DNA of 64,000 bases, taken from assembly GCF_000427645.1 (NCBI RefSeq), contig NZ_KE386571.1, positions 2,872,895 through 2,936,894 of the forward strand, written 5' to 3'. Below, in pieces: positions 42,696 to 51,529 of the stretch. The first letter of the stretch is position 1, and each line of letters starts with the position of its first letter. Made by a program: the position numbers and the translations under genes. The notes beneath the pieces are model-generated. The model was not told the origin of the DNA, searched no databases, and saw only the letters and a list, made by a program, of their open reading frames with translations. The DNA is from Sphingomonas phyllosphaerae FA2 (lineage in GTDB: Bacteria > Pseudomonadota > Alphaproteobacteria > Sphingomonadales > Sphingomonadaceae).

Positions 42696-43130
42696 ATGAA
42701 GCATCATGTCACCCTTGCCGCCGCGCTCGTCGCCCTGTTGTCGCTGCCGGCGCTGACCGTCACCGCGCTGGGTCAGGAAACGCGCGCCTCCGCCACCGCC
42801 AAGCTCGACAAGGAATTCGCCGCGTCCGACACGAACAAGGACGGCTTCCTCTCGCCTGCCGAGATCGAAGCGCGGATGGGGAAGATGAAGGTCGGCGCGG
42901 GCAAGACGCTCGACGCTACCCATGCGAAGCGCGTCGCGGCGCTGTTCCTCGCGCGCGCCGACACCAACAAGGACGGCAAGGTCAGCAAGGCCGAGTCGAA
43001 TGCGCTGATGGGCGCGGTGTTCAACGCCTATGACAAAAACGGCGACGGCAAGGTCGACGGCGCGGAGGCCGCCCGTGCGAGGGCGGCGGCGAAGGGTGCG
43101 GTGCAGGCTAAGGCGGGGCCGAAGCGGTAA
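42696..43130 (+). CDS. Exported EF-hand protein
   Basis: A 144-residue protein. The signal peptide is MKHHVTLAAALVALLSLPAL then TVTALGQ; an ATG six codons upstream (42678) is possible but dilutes it. Three calcium-binding loops are visible: DTNKDGFLSPAE, DTNKDGKVSKAE and DKNGDGKVDGAE, each with the D-x-(D/N)-x-D-G spacing and a Glu at position 12. The C-terminus is Ala/Lys-rich and basic. It is probably a periplasmic calcium-binding protein; its partner is unknown. It is divergent from argG and followed by a family-1 repeat. Confidence 0.88.
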   Translation: MKHHVTLAAALVALLSLPALTVTALGQETRASATAKLDKEFAASDTNKDGFLSPAEIEARMGKMKVGAGKTLDATHAKRVAALFLARADTNKDGKVSKAESNALMGAVFNAYDKNGDGKVDGAEAARARAAAKGAVQAKAGPKR

Positions 43131-43141
43131 GACTCTCCGTC

Positions 43142-43235
43142 CGTCATTCCCGCGCAGGCGGGAATCCAGAACCTCTGACGCCTGTGGCTCTCACGGCGAC
43201 CTGCGCGTCTGGATCCCCGCCTGCGCGGGGATGAC
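43142..43235. repeat. Family-1 palindromic repeat
   Basis: CGTCATTCCCGCGCAGGCGG ... CCTCTGACGCCTGTGGCTCT ... CCTGCGCGTCTGGATCCCCG ... GCGGGGATGACAG, between two convergent genes. Confidence 0.85.
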
Positions 43236-43255
43236 AGAAGAGATGAGGGTGGCGG

Positions 43256-44485
43256 TCACCCCTCCCGCAACCGCCGCTCTTCCTCGACCATGTAATCGCG
43301 CGTCAGCGGCAGGGTCAGGCGGTCGCGGCTGAACTGGATCTGGTAATTGACCAGCGGCCCGTTGGTGAACGACACGATCGCGCCGGCCAGATAATAGGTC
43401 CACATCCGGTAAAAGCGCTCATCATACAGCGCGACGATCTGGTCGTGCGCCGCCACCGTCCGCTGGTACCAGTCGCGCAGCGTCATCGCATAATGCATCC
43501 GCAGCACCTCGATATCGGTGACGAACCAGCGGATATATTCGTTGGCCTTCAATACCTCCGACAGCGCCGGGATATAGCCGCCGGGAAAGATGTACTTGTC
43601 GGTGAACGTGTCGGTGAAGTTCGGCCCGTCGCCGCGCCCGATCGTGTGGAGCAGCATCACGCCGTCGGGCGTCAGCAGGTCGCGGCATTTGTTGAGATAG
43701 GTGCGGAAATTGCGCACCCCGACATGCTCGAACATGCCGACCGAGACGATCCGGTCGAACGGCCCCTCCAGCGCGCGATAGTCGATCAGCTCGAAGCGCA
43801 CCTTGTCGGCGACTCCGGCCTCCTCGGCGCGGCGCTTCGCGACCTTCAGCTGCTCTTCCGACAGCGTGATCCCCAGCACCTCGGCACCGGTCTTGGCGTG
43901 GATATACAGCGCCATCCCGCCCCAGCCGCACCCGATGTCGAGCACGCGCATCCCCGGCTGGATGGCGAGCTTGGCGACGATATGCGCCTTCTTGTCGGCC
44001 TGCGCCTGCTCCAGCGTGTTGGCCGGATTGGTATAATAAGCGCAGCTATATTGCTTATCGACGTCGAGGAAGAGGTCGTACAGCCGGTCCGACAGGTCAT
44101 AATGGTGGGCGACGTTGCGCTTCGACTGGAGCGCCTTGTTCGCGGTCAGGAAGCGATGGCGGATCTGCCCGCCGAGTCGGCGCAACGGGCTGGCGGCGAG
44201 CTTGTTGCTGCCATTCTCCCAGCGGCTGTTGCTGGTGGCGAGCATCAGCAGGTCGAGGATGTCGCCTTCCTCGACGATCAGCCGCCCGTCCATGAACGCC
44301 TCGGCGACGCCCAGCGCGGGATCGGCGGCGATCTCGCGATACACCTTGGTGTCGGTGATGCGGAACGACACCGGTTTCAGCGCCGGATCGTCCTGCCCGA
44401 ACGTCGAAACCGATCCGTCGGGCTTGGTGAGGGTAAGTCGACCGCGCTGGATCGCACGGCGGAGGAAAACGTCGATCAATGCCAT
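43256..44485 (-). CDS. Cyclopropane-fatty-acyl-phospholipid synthase family
   Basis: A 409-residue SAM-dependent methyltransferase of the CFA synthase family. An N-terminal lipid-binding region (residues 1-125, with EAFMDGRLIVEEGDILDLLM) is followed by the catalytic domain: SAM motif I VLDIGCGWGGMALYIH near residue 181, then DYRALEGPFDRIVSVGMFEH and the FPGGYIPALSE block. The YSCAYY stretch is the bicarbonate/substrate pocket signature. It methylenates unsaturated phospholipid acyl chains at the membrane surface. It is divergent from thrC, 83 bases apart. Confidence 0.93.
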   Translation of the reverse strand: MALIDVFLRRAIQRGRLTLTKPDGSVSTFGQDDPALKPVSFRITDTKVYREIAADPALGVAEAFMDGRLIVEEGDILDLLMLATSNSRWENGSNKLAASPLRRLGGQIRHRFLTANKALQSKRNVAHHYDLSDRLYDLFLDVDKQYSCAYYTNPANTLEQAQADKKAHIVAKLAIQPGMRVLDIGCGWGGMALYIHAKTGAEVLGITLSEEQLKVAKRRAEEAGVADKVRFELIDYRALEGPFDRIVSVGMFEHVGVRNFRTYLNKCRDLLTPDGVMLLHTIGRGDGPNFTDTFTDKYIFPGGYIPALSEVLKANEYIRWFVTDIEVLRMHYAMTLRDWYQRTVAAHDQIVALYDERFYRMWTYYLAGAIVSFTNGPLVNYQIQFSRDRLTLPLTRDYMVEEERRLREG

Positions 44486-44568
44486 AAGCGCCTGCTAAAC
44501 CCTGCCTTGGGCGGTGCGCAACCGGCGAGGCATTGCGCCGGGTTGCCGCGCCTTCTAGGCAGCGGCCC

Positions 44569-45966
44569 ATGCGCTACGTCAGCACCCGCGGGAACGCGCC
44601 CGCGCTCGACTTCGCGGGCGTCACGCTCGCCGGCCTCGCCTCCGATGGCGGGCTATACGTGCCTGAACACTGGCCGACGCTGTCGCCCGACGAGATTGGC
44701 GCGCTCAAGGGCCTGTCCTATGTCGACACGGCGGTGGTGGTGATGGCCCCATTCGTCGAGGGCACGCTGACCCGCGAGCAGCTGCGCGGGCTGTGCGCGG
44801 CGGCATATGGCGCGTTCAGTCACGACGCGGTGACGCCGCTGGTGCAGATCGACCACGACCAGTGGTTGCTGGAGCTGTTCCACGGCCCGACGCTGGCGTT
44901 CAAGGACGTCGCGCTGCAATTGCTCGGCCATCTGTTCGAGCGGTTCCTGAAAGGCACCGACCAGCATCTGACGATCGTCGGCGCGACCAGCGGCGACACC
45001 GGGTCGGCGGCGATCGACGCGGTGGCGGGACGCGAGGGCGTCGACATCTTCATGCTCCACCCCGAAGGCCGGGTGAGCGAGGTGCAGCGCCGCCAGATGA
45101 CCACGGTCGGCGCGACCAACGTCCACAATATCGCGATCCGCGGCGACTTCGACACCGCGCAGGCGCTGGTGAAGGCGATGTTCAACGACACGTCCTTCGC
45201 GGGCCGCTATCGCCTGTCGGCGGTCAATTCGATCAACTGGGCGCGGTTGATGGCGCAGGTGGTCTATTATTTCTACGCCGCGGTCCGACTCGGCGCGCCG
45301 GCGAAGCCGGTGGCGTTCAGCGTCCCGACCGGCAATTTCGGCGACGTCTTCGCAGGGTATGTCGCGGCGAAGATGGGGCTGCCGGTCGCGAAGCTGGTGG
45401 TGGCGACCAACGTCAACGACATCCTCGCGCGCGCGCTGAGCAACGGCGATTATTCGAGCCGCACGGTCGTCCCCACCCCGACGCCGTCGATGGACATCCA
45501 GGTATCGAGCAATTTCGAGCGGTTGCTGTTCGACCTCGGCGGGCGCGACGGCGCGGCGCTGGCCGAGCAGATGCGCAGCTTCGAGGGTGCGCGCAGCATC
45601 CGCCTGACCAACGCGCAGACGCAAGGCGCGGCCCCGCTGTTCGTCGGCGAGCGCGTCGATACCGACGAGATGGCGCTGGCGATGCGCCACGCGCACGAGC
45701 GTGCCGGCCAAATCGTCGACCCGCATACCGCGATCGCGCTGGCCGCCGCGCGACGTCATGCCGCCGAGGGCGTGCCGATGGTGACGCTGGCGACCGCGCA
45801 TCCCGCGAAGTTCGGCGACGCGGTGGAGCGCGCCACCGGTGTCCGTCCGCCCTTGCCGTCGCGCGTTGGCGACCTGTTCGAGCGCGAGGAACGCTTCGTG
45901 ACGCTCGACGCCACCTATGAAGCGGTCAGCGGCTATGTGGCGCAGCACGCGGTGCCGCGCGGCTGA
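44569..45966 (+). CDS. thrC: Threonine synthase
   Basis: A 465-residue PLP enzyme converting O-phosphohomoserine to threonine. ATG 44569 gives MRYVSTRGNAPALDFAGVTL, the usual start of the longer (E. coli/yeast-type) ThrC. The PLP lysine is in HGPTLAFKDVALQ, and the phosphate-binding GATSGDTGSAA block follows. It ends one base into the next gene (TGATG at 45964-45968). Cytoplasmic. Confidence 0.95.
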   Translation: MRYVSTRGNAPALDFAGVTLAGLASDGGLYVPEHWPTLSPDEIGALKGLSYVDTAVVVMAPFVEGTLTREQLRGLCAAAYGAFSHDAVTPLVQIDHDQWLLELFHGPTLAFKDVALQLLGHLFERFLKGTDQHLTIVGATSGDTGSAAIDAVAGREGVDIFMLHPEGRVSEVQRRQMTTVGATNVHNIAIRGDFDTAQALVKAMFNDTSFAGRYRLSAVNSINWARLMAQVVYYFYAAVRLGAPAKPVAFSVPTGNFGDVFAGYVAAKMGLPVAKLVVATNVNDILARALSNGDYSSRTVVPTPTPSMDIQVSSNFERLLFDLGGRDGAALAEQMRSFEGARSIRLTNAQTQGAAPLFVGERVDTDEMALAMRHAHERAGQIVDPHTAIALAAARRHAAEGVPMVTLATAHPAKFGDAVERATGVRPPLPSRVGDLFEREERFVTLDATYEAVSGYVAQHAVPRG

Positions 45967-46847
45967 TGGACCTGTCGACTCTCATCGGCGAGCCGTGGGC
46001 GGATTACGGGCTGGTCGACTCGGGCCACGGCCGCAAGCTCGAACGCTACGGGCGTTTCCGCTTCATCCGCCCCGAGCCGCAGGCGCTGTGGGCACCCGCC
46101 AAACCCGACTGGCGCGCGCAGGCGGAATTCGTGCCGGGCAGCGACGAGGACGGTGGCGGGCAATGGCATTTCGCCGAGCCGGTGCCGCGCGACGGCTGGC
46201 CGCTGGCGTGGAGCGAGGGTGACGCGCGCGTCCGCTTTACCGCGCAGACCACCCCCTTCCGCCATCTCGGCTTCTTCCCCGACATGGCGCCGGTCTGGTC
46301 GTGGATGCGCGGCCGGATCGCCGGCATGGCCGAGCCGGAATGCCTGAACCTGTTCGGCTACACCGGGGTCGGCACGCTGGCGCTGTCGGCGGTCGGCGCG
46401 AAGATGGTGCATGTCGATGCGTCGAAGAAGTCGGTCGAGGCGGCGCGCGGCAATGCGGCGCTCTCCGGGCTGGCCGACGCGCCGGTGCGCTGGATCATCG
46501 ACGACGCCGCCAAGTTCGTCGCGCGCGAGGTGCGGCGCGGGCGGCGCTATGACGGCATCCTGCTCGATCCGCCCAAATACGGTCGCGGACCGGACGGCGA
46601 GGTGTGGCGGCTGGAAGAGCATCTGCCCGCGCTGATCGCGGATTGCCGGCGGTTGCTCGATGCCGATTCGCGTTACCTGTTCCTGACCGTCTATGCGGTG
46701 CGGATGTCGGCGCTGGCGATCGGCGAGATGCTGCGACAGGCCTTCGCGGACCTGCCCGGCACGGTCGAGGCGGGTGAGCTGGCGGTGCGCGAGGAAGCAC
46801 GCGGGCTGGCGTTGCCGACCGCGATCTGGGCACGCTGGTCGCGGTAG
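45966..46847 (+). CDS. SAM-dependent rRNA methyltransferase family protein (RlmI-like)
   Basis: A 293-residue class I methyltransferase of the RlmI/RlmL type but without the PUA domain. The SAM loop is NLFGYTGVGTLALSAVGAKM, with the acidic HVDASKKSVE, and the catalytic loop is ILLDPPKYGRGPDGEVWRLE, a DPPK motif typical of base (m5C-like or N-) methyltransferases acting on RNA. The target site cannot be told. The start overlaps the thrC stop by one base, so the two genes are co-translated. Confidence 0.88.
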   Translation: MDLSTLIGEPWADYGLVDSGHGRKLERYGRFRFIRPEPQALWAPAKPDWRAQAEFVPGSDEDGGGQWHFAEPVPRDGWPLAWSEGDARVRFTAQTTPFRHLGFFPDMAPVWSWMRGRIAGMAEPECLNLFGYTGVGTLALSAVGAKMVHVDASKKSVEAARGNAALSGLADAPVRWIIDDAAKFVAREVRRGRRYDGILLDPPKYGRGPDGEVWRLEEHLPALIADCRRLLDADSRYLFLTVYAVRMSALAIGEMLRQAFADLPGTVEAGELAVREEARGLALPTAIWARWSR

Positions 46848-46851
46848 AATT

Positions 46852-47114
46852 GTTCACGCGGAGGCGCGGAGACGCGGAGGGGTTTCGTTCCGGGGGACGC
46901 TCGCGGCCTGGCAACGTCTTGGTTCGCGCAGAGCACACAGAGGACGCGGAGAGACGATGCCCGCGGTGACGGTCCGCGGCAGCAACAACTGTCGCTATAA
47001 AGGGCGCAAGAGCCTGCCTGCGGCGCGACCCCACTGCGCCCTCTGCGTGCTCTGCGCGAACCGATATTCCAGAGTCCCGACCGGAAACTCCGTGCCTCCG
47101 CGCCTCCGCGTGAA
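46852..47114. repeat. Nested inverted repeats (GCGGAGGCGCGGAG type)
   Basis: Outer arms: GTTCACGCGGAGGCGCGGAG near 46855-46880 and its near-complement CTCCGTGCCTCCGCGCCTCC ... GCGTGAAC ending about 47113. Inner arms: GGTTCGCGCAGAGCACACAG near 46919-46942 and CTCTGCGTGCTCTGCGCGAA then CC at about 47040-47063, differing at only one or two positions. The whole gap between the methyltransferase gene and ccmB is thus one nested stem; no gene was seen. Confidence 0.75.
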
Positions 47115-47115
47115 C

Positions 47116-47751
47116 CTACTCCATCCCCGCCCGCATCGCCGCGCCCGCGACGACCGGCGCCCCCGCCACCAGCACCAGACTGACCGCCGCCAACAGCTTC
47201 AACCCGCTCGCCCCACCCTCGATCGCCCCCGCGCCGAAGATCAGCAGCGGCACCGCGAGCGGCAGCATCACCAGCCCCGCGACCGCCCCCGCCCCGCGTA
47301 ACCCCGCGACCAGCGCCCCGGTCGCGACCGCCAGCGCGGCGAGCCCCGGCGTCCCGAGCAAAAGACCGGCCTCCACCAGCAGCAGCCGCTCCGCCGACAG
47401 ATCGAGCAACCCCGCCGCGATCACCGCCGCCAGCATCAGCGGCGGCGCAAACGCGCACCAATGCGCCGCGATCTTCACCGCCGCGACCATCGCCGGCGAC
47501 ACGCCGCGCACGGCCAGTTGATCGAGCACGCCCGCCTCAAGATCGGGCTGCACCAGCCGCTCGACCGGCAACAGTGCGGCGAGCAGCGCCGCCGCCCAGA
47601 TCACCCCGCCGCCGACGCGCGCCAGCAACGCCGCGTCCGGCCCGATCGCGAACGGGAACAGCACCGCGACAAGCAGGAAGAACGCGATCACCAATGTCGC
47701 GCCGCCCCCGGCATAGCCGCGGCGCACGTCGCGCCAGAACAGCGCGATCAC
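47116..47751 (-). CDS. ccmB: Haem exporter protein CcmB
   Basis: A 211-residue membrane protein with six hydrophobic segments, the permease part of the CcmAB complex of cytochrome c maturation system I (it helps release haem-loaded CcmE). The N-terminal FWRDVRRGYAGGGATLVIAF and the VERLVQPDLEAGVLDQL block are family signatures. It starts GTG 47751, overlapping the ccmA stop (GTGA). Other ccm genes are not in this window. Confidence 0.93.
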   Translation of the reverse strand: MIALFWRDVRRGYAGGGATLVIAFFLLVAVLFPFAIGPDAALLARVGGGVIWAAALLAALLPVERLVQPDLEAGVLDQLAVRGVSPAMVAAVKIAAHWCAFAPPLMLAAVIAAGLLDLSAERLLLVEAGLLLGTPGLAALAVATGALVAGLRGAGAVAGLVMLPLAVPLLIFGAGAIEGGASGLKLLAAVSLVLVAGAPVVAGAAMRAGME

Positions 47752-48323
47752 AGCGCCACCGTCGCGGCATCGGGCACCGCCAGCGGCTGGTGCGTGGTGA
47801 CCACCACCGCGCCGCCGCCCCCGCGATGCCCGTCGATCAATCCTTCGAGTTGGGCGACCGACGCCGCGTCGAGCCCGCTGGCCGGTTCGTCCAGCAACCA
47901 GATGTCCGCGCCGCTCGCCACCACGCGCGCCAGCGCCGCGCGGCGGCGTTGCCCGGTCGACAGCAGCCGCACCGGCACGTCGGCGATCTCGCCCAGTTCC
48001 ACCGCCGCCAGCGCGGCGGCGACGCGCAGGTCGGCGGACGCACCGCCGTCAAGCGCCGCCCAGAAACGCAGCGCATCGACCAGCCGCCGCTCGGGGTCGA
48101 GCGCCGCCGCCTCTCCCAGCCATGCGACGTTGCCATCGCGCGTGACGGTGCCGGCGGCGGGGGCGAGCAGGCCGGCGAGGACGCGAAGCAGGCTCGACTT
48201 GCCCGCCCCGTTGGCGCCGCTCACCAGCAGAGCCCCGCCGCGCGCGACATGGATGTCCAGCCCGTCCACCAGCACGCGTCCGCCGCGCGCGACGGTCAGC
48301 GCCTGCGCGACCAGCAGGCTCAA
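47748..48323 (-). CDS. ccmA: Haem exporter ATP-binding protein CcmA
   Basis: A 191-residue ABC ATPase. Walker A is GANGAGKSS, the signature is [13 protein letters not shown] and Walker B is [12 protein letters not shown], with the switch His in VTTHQPL. Length is typical of CcmA. The start is uncertain: the in-frame upstream part is not ABC-like, and TTG 48323 ([15 protein letters not shown]) overlaps the upstream metallopeptidase stop (TTGA), which fits a coupled start. It works with CcmB, which follows with a 4-base overlap. Confidence 0.9.
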   Translation of the reverse strand: MSLLVAQALTVARGGRVLVDGLDIHVARGGALLVSGANGAGKSSLLRVLAGLLAPAAGTVTRDGNVAWLGEAAALDPERRLVDALRFWAALDGGASADLRVAAALAAVELGEIADVPVRLLSTGQRRRAALARVVASGADIWLLDEPASGLDAASVAQLEGLIDGHRGGGGAVVVTTHQPLAVPDAATVAL

Positions 48324-48742
48324 TCCGCCACCGCGTCTTCCAGCGCGTGCATGTCGTCGTCGGACAGGCCGAAATGATGTCCGATCTCGTGGATCGTGAC
48401 ATGCGCGACCAGATCGTCGAGCCGCACGCCGGTTTCGCACCATTCGGCGAGGATCGCCTGCCGGTACAAATGGATGCGATCGGGCAGCGCCCCGCTGTAG
48501 AACGCGCTTTTCTCGCCGATCGGTCGACCATGGTACAGGCCGGTCAGCTCGAGCGGATGCTCCAGTTCGAGGGCGGCAAGCGTCTCCACATCCGCCTCTT
48601 CCTCGACCAGCAACACCACATCGCCCAGATGCGCGCGAAATTCGGCGGGCAGCCGCGCGATCACGCTGCGGGCGTGCGCCTCGATCGCGTCTGCGGCGGG
48701 CGCGATGCCCATTGCCTCTTGCCCGTCCATCCCGCCCGCCAT
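48320..48742 (-). CDS. Minimal zinc metallopeptidase family protein (PF06262 type)
   Basis: A 140-residue single-domain zincin. The zinc motif is [20 protein letters not shown], an HEXXHXXG arrangement, preceded by [11 protein letters not shown]. The family is widespread in Actinobacteria and Alphaproteobacteria, and its substrates are unknown. Starts at ATG 48742 (with GGGAG upstream) or ATG 48730 are possible. Its stop overlaps the ccmA start, so it heads a metallopeptidase-ccmA-ccmB operon. It is divergent from phhB, 36 bases apart. Confidence 0.88.
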   Translation of the reverse strand: MAGGMDGQEAMGIAPAADAIEAHARSVIARLPAEFRAHLGDVVLLVEEEADVETLAALELEHPLELTGLYHGRPIGEKSAFYSGALPDRIHLYRQAILAEWCETGVRLDDLVAHVTIHEIGHHFGLSDDDMHALEDAVAD

Positions 48743-48778
48743 ACCGCTCCCTGCGAAGTAGCGGAAGGGAGCGGGTGC

Positions 48779-49081
48779 ATGGCCGAGACGATCGAACCGT
48801 TGAGCGAAGCCGAGCGGGTCGATGCGCTCGATGCGCTGCCCGACTGGGATTATGACGAGGGGCGCGACGCGATCACGCGCTCGATCGTGTTCACGGACTT
48901 TGCCGAAGCATTCGGATTCATGACGCAAGTCGCGCTGCTCGCCGAGCGTGCCGACCATCACCCAGAATGGAGCAACGTCTGGAATCGGGTCGAAATCCTG
49001 CTGACGACTCATGACGCGGGAGGACTTTCAGGGCGCGATATCGAACTGGCAACCGCGATCGACGCGATCCTCGGCGGGTAA
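48779..49081 (+). CDS. phhB: Pterin-4a-carbinolamine dehydratase
   Basis: A 100-residue enzyme that recycles 4a-hydroxytetrahydropterin. The active-site block is [20 protein letters not shown] with the catalytic His pair, followed by [18 protein letters not shown] 48779 has AGGGAG upstream. No aromatic amino acid hydroxylase gene lies nearby, so the enzyme may instead serve molybdopterin or other pterin chemistry, as suggested for orphan copies; that is an inference. Confidence 0.93.
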   Translation: MAETIEPLSEAERVDALDALPDWDYDEGRDAITRSIVFTDFAEAFGFMTQVALLAERADHHPEWSNVWNRVEILLTTHDAGGLSGRDIELATAIDAILGG

Positions 49082-49156
49082 TGCCGCCCCGACACTGATC
49101 GTCATCAATATGATTCATCGGAACGTAAGGCAGCGTCCGACCGTCTAACTTGCCCT

Positions 49157-49867
49157 ATGCCGGCACCCGACACTCCGATGTTCCGCTGGACGCATCATGC
49201 GCAAGCGGAACTCGAATCGCTCCTTCACGATCATATCGCCGACCGTGCCTTCCCCTGCGTCGGCGCCAAGGCGGCGATGACGCGCGGCACGCTGAACGTG
49301 CTGGCCTGCACCAGCATCGACAGTGCGTGGGACGATCTGCGCATCCACGACGGGTTGGTGAAGTTCGCCGCGGCCTATCGCGAGAACCCGGCGCTGTTCC
49401 GCAGCTTCGCGGTGGTGTTCGATGGCCCGGACGGCCTCGACGAACCCGCGTTCGAGCGTGCCTTGTGGCAGCGGATCCAGTCGCTTTCCGACAAGGACGT
49501 CTGGCGCGGACAGCCCTATGACACGCGCGTCAGCCACGATCCGACCGACTCGCATTTCTCGCTGAGCTTCGGCGGCGAGGCGTTCTTCGTCGTCGGGCTG
49601 CACCCGAACGCGTCGCGTCCGGCACGCCGCTTCGCCCGACCGACCCTGGTGTTCAACCTCCACGACCAGTTCGAGACGCTGCGCGCCGACGGCCGCTACG
49701 AGACGATGCGCGAGGCGATCATGGTCCGCGACGAGGCGATCGCCGGCTCGCGCAACCCGATGCTCGCGCGCCACGGCGAGACCAGCGAGGCTCGGCAATA
49801 TAGCGGGCGCGTGGTCGACGAGGCGTGGCGCTGCCCCTTCCATTACAGCGGCGAGAAGCACGCATGA
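49157..49867 (+). CDS. YqcI/YcgG family haem-dependent oxygenase (GntA-like)
   Basis: A 236-residue protein of the YqcI/YcgG family, which includes GntA, the haem-dependent N-hydroxylase of guanitoxin synthesis, and related enzymes that hydroxylate guanidino or amino groups. Family blocks: AFPCVGAKAAMTRGTLNVLA near residue 30, GGEAFFVVGLHPNASRPARR near 140, and PTLVFNLHDQFETLRADGRY near 165. It is cytoplasmic, with no signal peptide. The stop overlaps the next start (ATGA at 49864-49867), coupling it to a DUF1989 protein. The substrate is unknown; a guanidine or amine compound is a reasonable guess from the pair. Confidence 0.85.
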   Translation: MPAPDTPMFRWTHHAQAELESLLHDHIADRAFPCVGAKAAMTRGTLNVLACTSIDSAWDDLRIHDGLVKFAAAYRENPALFRSFAVVFDGPDGLDEPAFERALWQRIQSLSDKDVWRGQPYDTRVSHDPTDSHFSLSFGGEAFFVVGLHPNASRPARRFARPTLVFNLHDQFETLRADGRYETMREAIMVRDEAIAGSRNPMLARHGETSEARQYSGRVVDEAWRCPFHYSGEKHA

Positions 49868-50454
49868 CCGGCGTCGTGCACGAAATCCCGCCACGCAGCG
49901 GCGCCGGCTTCACGTTGTCCGCGGGGCAGACGCTGACGGTGATCGATCCGCGCGGCGTGCAGGTCGCCGATCTGCTCGCCTACAGCGCCGCCGACGTGCG
50001 CGAGGTGCTGTCGTCAGGCCGCACGCTCGATTATGCCGAGACGATCCGGCTGACCACGGGGCACAAGCTCTATTCCAACCGCTCGAACGTGATGCTGGAG
50101 ATCGTCGAGGACACGGTCGGGCGGCACGACTTTCTGCTGACGCCGTGCTCCTACGCGACGTTCGACCATTTTTACCCCGATCTGCCCCGCCACCGCGGCT
50201 GTTTCGGCAATCTCGCCGAGGCGCTGGCGCCGTGGGGTGTCACCGAGGACATGATCCCGGTCGCGTTCAACTGCTTCATGAACGTGCCGGTCGACGGGCC
50301 GACCGGGCGGCTGGAGGTGTTGCCGCCGGTCAGCAAGGCCGGCGATCGGATCGTGTTACGCGCCGCGATGGATCTGGTGATCGGCCTCACCGCCTGTTCC
50401 GCCCCCGCGTCGAACGGCGGCAGCTTCAAGCCCATCCATTATTGCGTCGAATAG
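49864..50454 (+). CDS. DUF1989 (urea carboxylase-associated) family protein
   Basis: A 196-residue member of DUF1989. Typical stretches are GQTLTVIDPRGVQVADLLAY near the N-terminus, TGHKLYSNRSNVMLEIVEDT, then the Cys/His-rich LTPCSYATFDHFY and HRGCFGNLAEAL, and NCFMNVPVDGPTGRL. DUF1989 proteins include the carboxyguanidine deiminase subunits CgdA/CgdB and proteins beside urea carboxylase. Coupling to a GntA-like oxygenase suggests they act on one nitrogen compound. It converges with, and overlaps by 16 bases, a 57-residue gene on the other strand. Confidence 0.85.
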   Translation: MTGVVHEIPPRSGAGFTLSAGQTLTVIDPRGVQVADLLAYSAADVREVLSSGRTLDYAETIRLTTGHKLYSNRSNVMLEIVEDTVGRHDFLLTPCSYATFDHFYPDLPRHRGCFGNLAEALAPWGVTEDMIPVAFNCFMNVPVDGPTGRLEVLPPVSKAGDRIVLRAAMDLVIGLTACSAPASNGGSFKPIHYCVE

Positions 50455-50612
50455 ATCGTTTCGCGTTGCTCGGCCTCGACCGCGCGTTCGGCATAAAGGT
50501 TGGCGAGATCGAGGTGGAGGCGGCGGATCGCCCCTTCGCACGCAGCCCGTGCGCGCTGTTTCTCTTCGACGACGCGTCGACGAAAATAGGCGGTGTCGTT
50601 AGTGGCAGACAT
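50439..50612 (-). CDS. Small helical protein, 57 residues
   Basis: Found by reading the gap after the DUF1989 gene on the minus strand. ATG 50612 to TAA 50439 gives MSATNDTAYFRRRVVEEKQR then ARAACEGAIRRLHLDLANLY and a Glu-rich end. The pattern is amphipathic helices with many Arg/Glu pairs and a single Cys at 25, and there is no signal peptide. Short proteins of this kind are common in sphingomonads; no function can be given. Its 3' end overlaps the DUF1989 gene by 16 bases in a convergent arrangement. Codon use fits coding sequence. Confidence 0.68.
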   Translation of the reverse strand: MSATNDTAYFRRRVVEEKQRARAACEGAIRRLHLDLANLYAERAVEAEQRETIYSTQ

Positions 50613-50745
50613 GACCGATGCTCCTGACCCGAGGAATGACGGTACGCGCTCGACTGCGCCGATTGTGCCCCCGGTCCCGCGCCGCGGCCTTCATCTCGAT
50701 CAAGTCGGCGCTGGCGGAATCGTACAAAGCCGATGATGTGGGTGA

Positions 50746-51522
50746 ATGACGATCACGCATTCCTTTGACCGCGTCACGCCCGACTCGCCCGCGACGCCGC
50801 ACGCGCGCGCGGTGATCGAGGAGTCGCCGGTCGCGATCGAAGTGAACGGCATCGGCTATGCGGTAATGATGGCGACTCCGCAGGACATCGCCGACTTCGC
50901 GACCGGCTTCGCGCTTGCGGAGCGAATCGTCACGGTAGCCGACGAGATCGAGTCGCTCGATGTCCACGACACGCCGCGCGGCACGATCGTGCGCCTCGCG
51001 GTGCCGCCGGAACGCGCCGCCGCGATGCTCGACCGGGTGCGGCGGCGGACTAGCGACAGTTCGTGCGGGCTATGCGGGATGGACAATCTCGACGCCGTCC
51101 ACCGCGACCTGCCGCGCGTCCCCGAGGCGACCGCCACGCCCGACGCGATCTTCGCCGCGCTGGCCGCGATGCGCGCGCATCAGCCGCTCAACCGCGCCAC
51201 CGGCGCCGCGCACGCCGCGCTGCTGTGCGCGGCGGACGGCACGATCCGCGTCGCGCGCGAGGATGTCGGGCGGCACAATGCCTTCGACAAACTGATCGGC
51301 GCGATGGCGCGGCAGGCACTCGACTGGGACGGCGGCTTTGCCTTGCTGTCGTCGCGCTGCTCCTACGAGCTGGTCGAGAAGGCCGCGCTCGCAGGCTGTC
51401 CGATGCTGGTGACGGTGTCGGCGGCGACCAGCCTCGCGCTCGACCGCGCCGCCGCGGCCGGGCTGACACTCGTATCGCTCGCGCGCGACGATGCGGTGCT
51501 TTTCTCGACGCCCGTGCGTTAG
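50746..51522 (+). CDS. fdhD: Formate dehydrogenase accessory sulfurtransferase FdhD
   Basis: A 258-residue protein that transfers sulfur to the molybdenum (bis-MGD) cofactor of formate dehydrogenases. The catalytic Cys pair is Cys107/Cys110 in SSCGLCGMDNL. The conserved VAREDVGRHNAFDKLIG block and LSSRCSYELVEKAALAGCPM follow. Cytoplasmic. It is 7 bases upstream of the FdhF/YdeP-type molybdoenzyme gene, its obvious client. Confidence 0.95.
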   Translation: MTITHSFDRVTPDSPATPHARAVIEESPVAIEVNGIGYAVMMATPQDIADFATGFALAERIVTVADEIESLDVHDTPRGTIVRLAVPPERAAAMLDRVRRRTSDSSCGLCGMDNLDAVHRDLPRVPEATATPDAIFAALAAMRAHQPLNRATGAAHAALLCAADGTIRVAREDVGRHNAFDKLIGAMARQALDWDGGFALLSSRCSYELVEKAALAGCPMLVTVSAATSLALDRAAAAGLTLVSLARDDAVLFSTPVR

Positions 51523-51529
51523 CGCGTGC

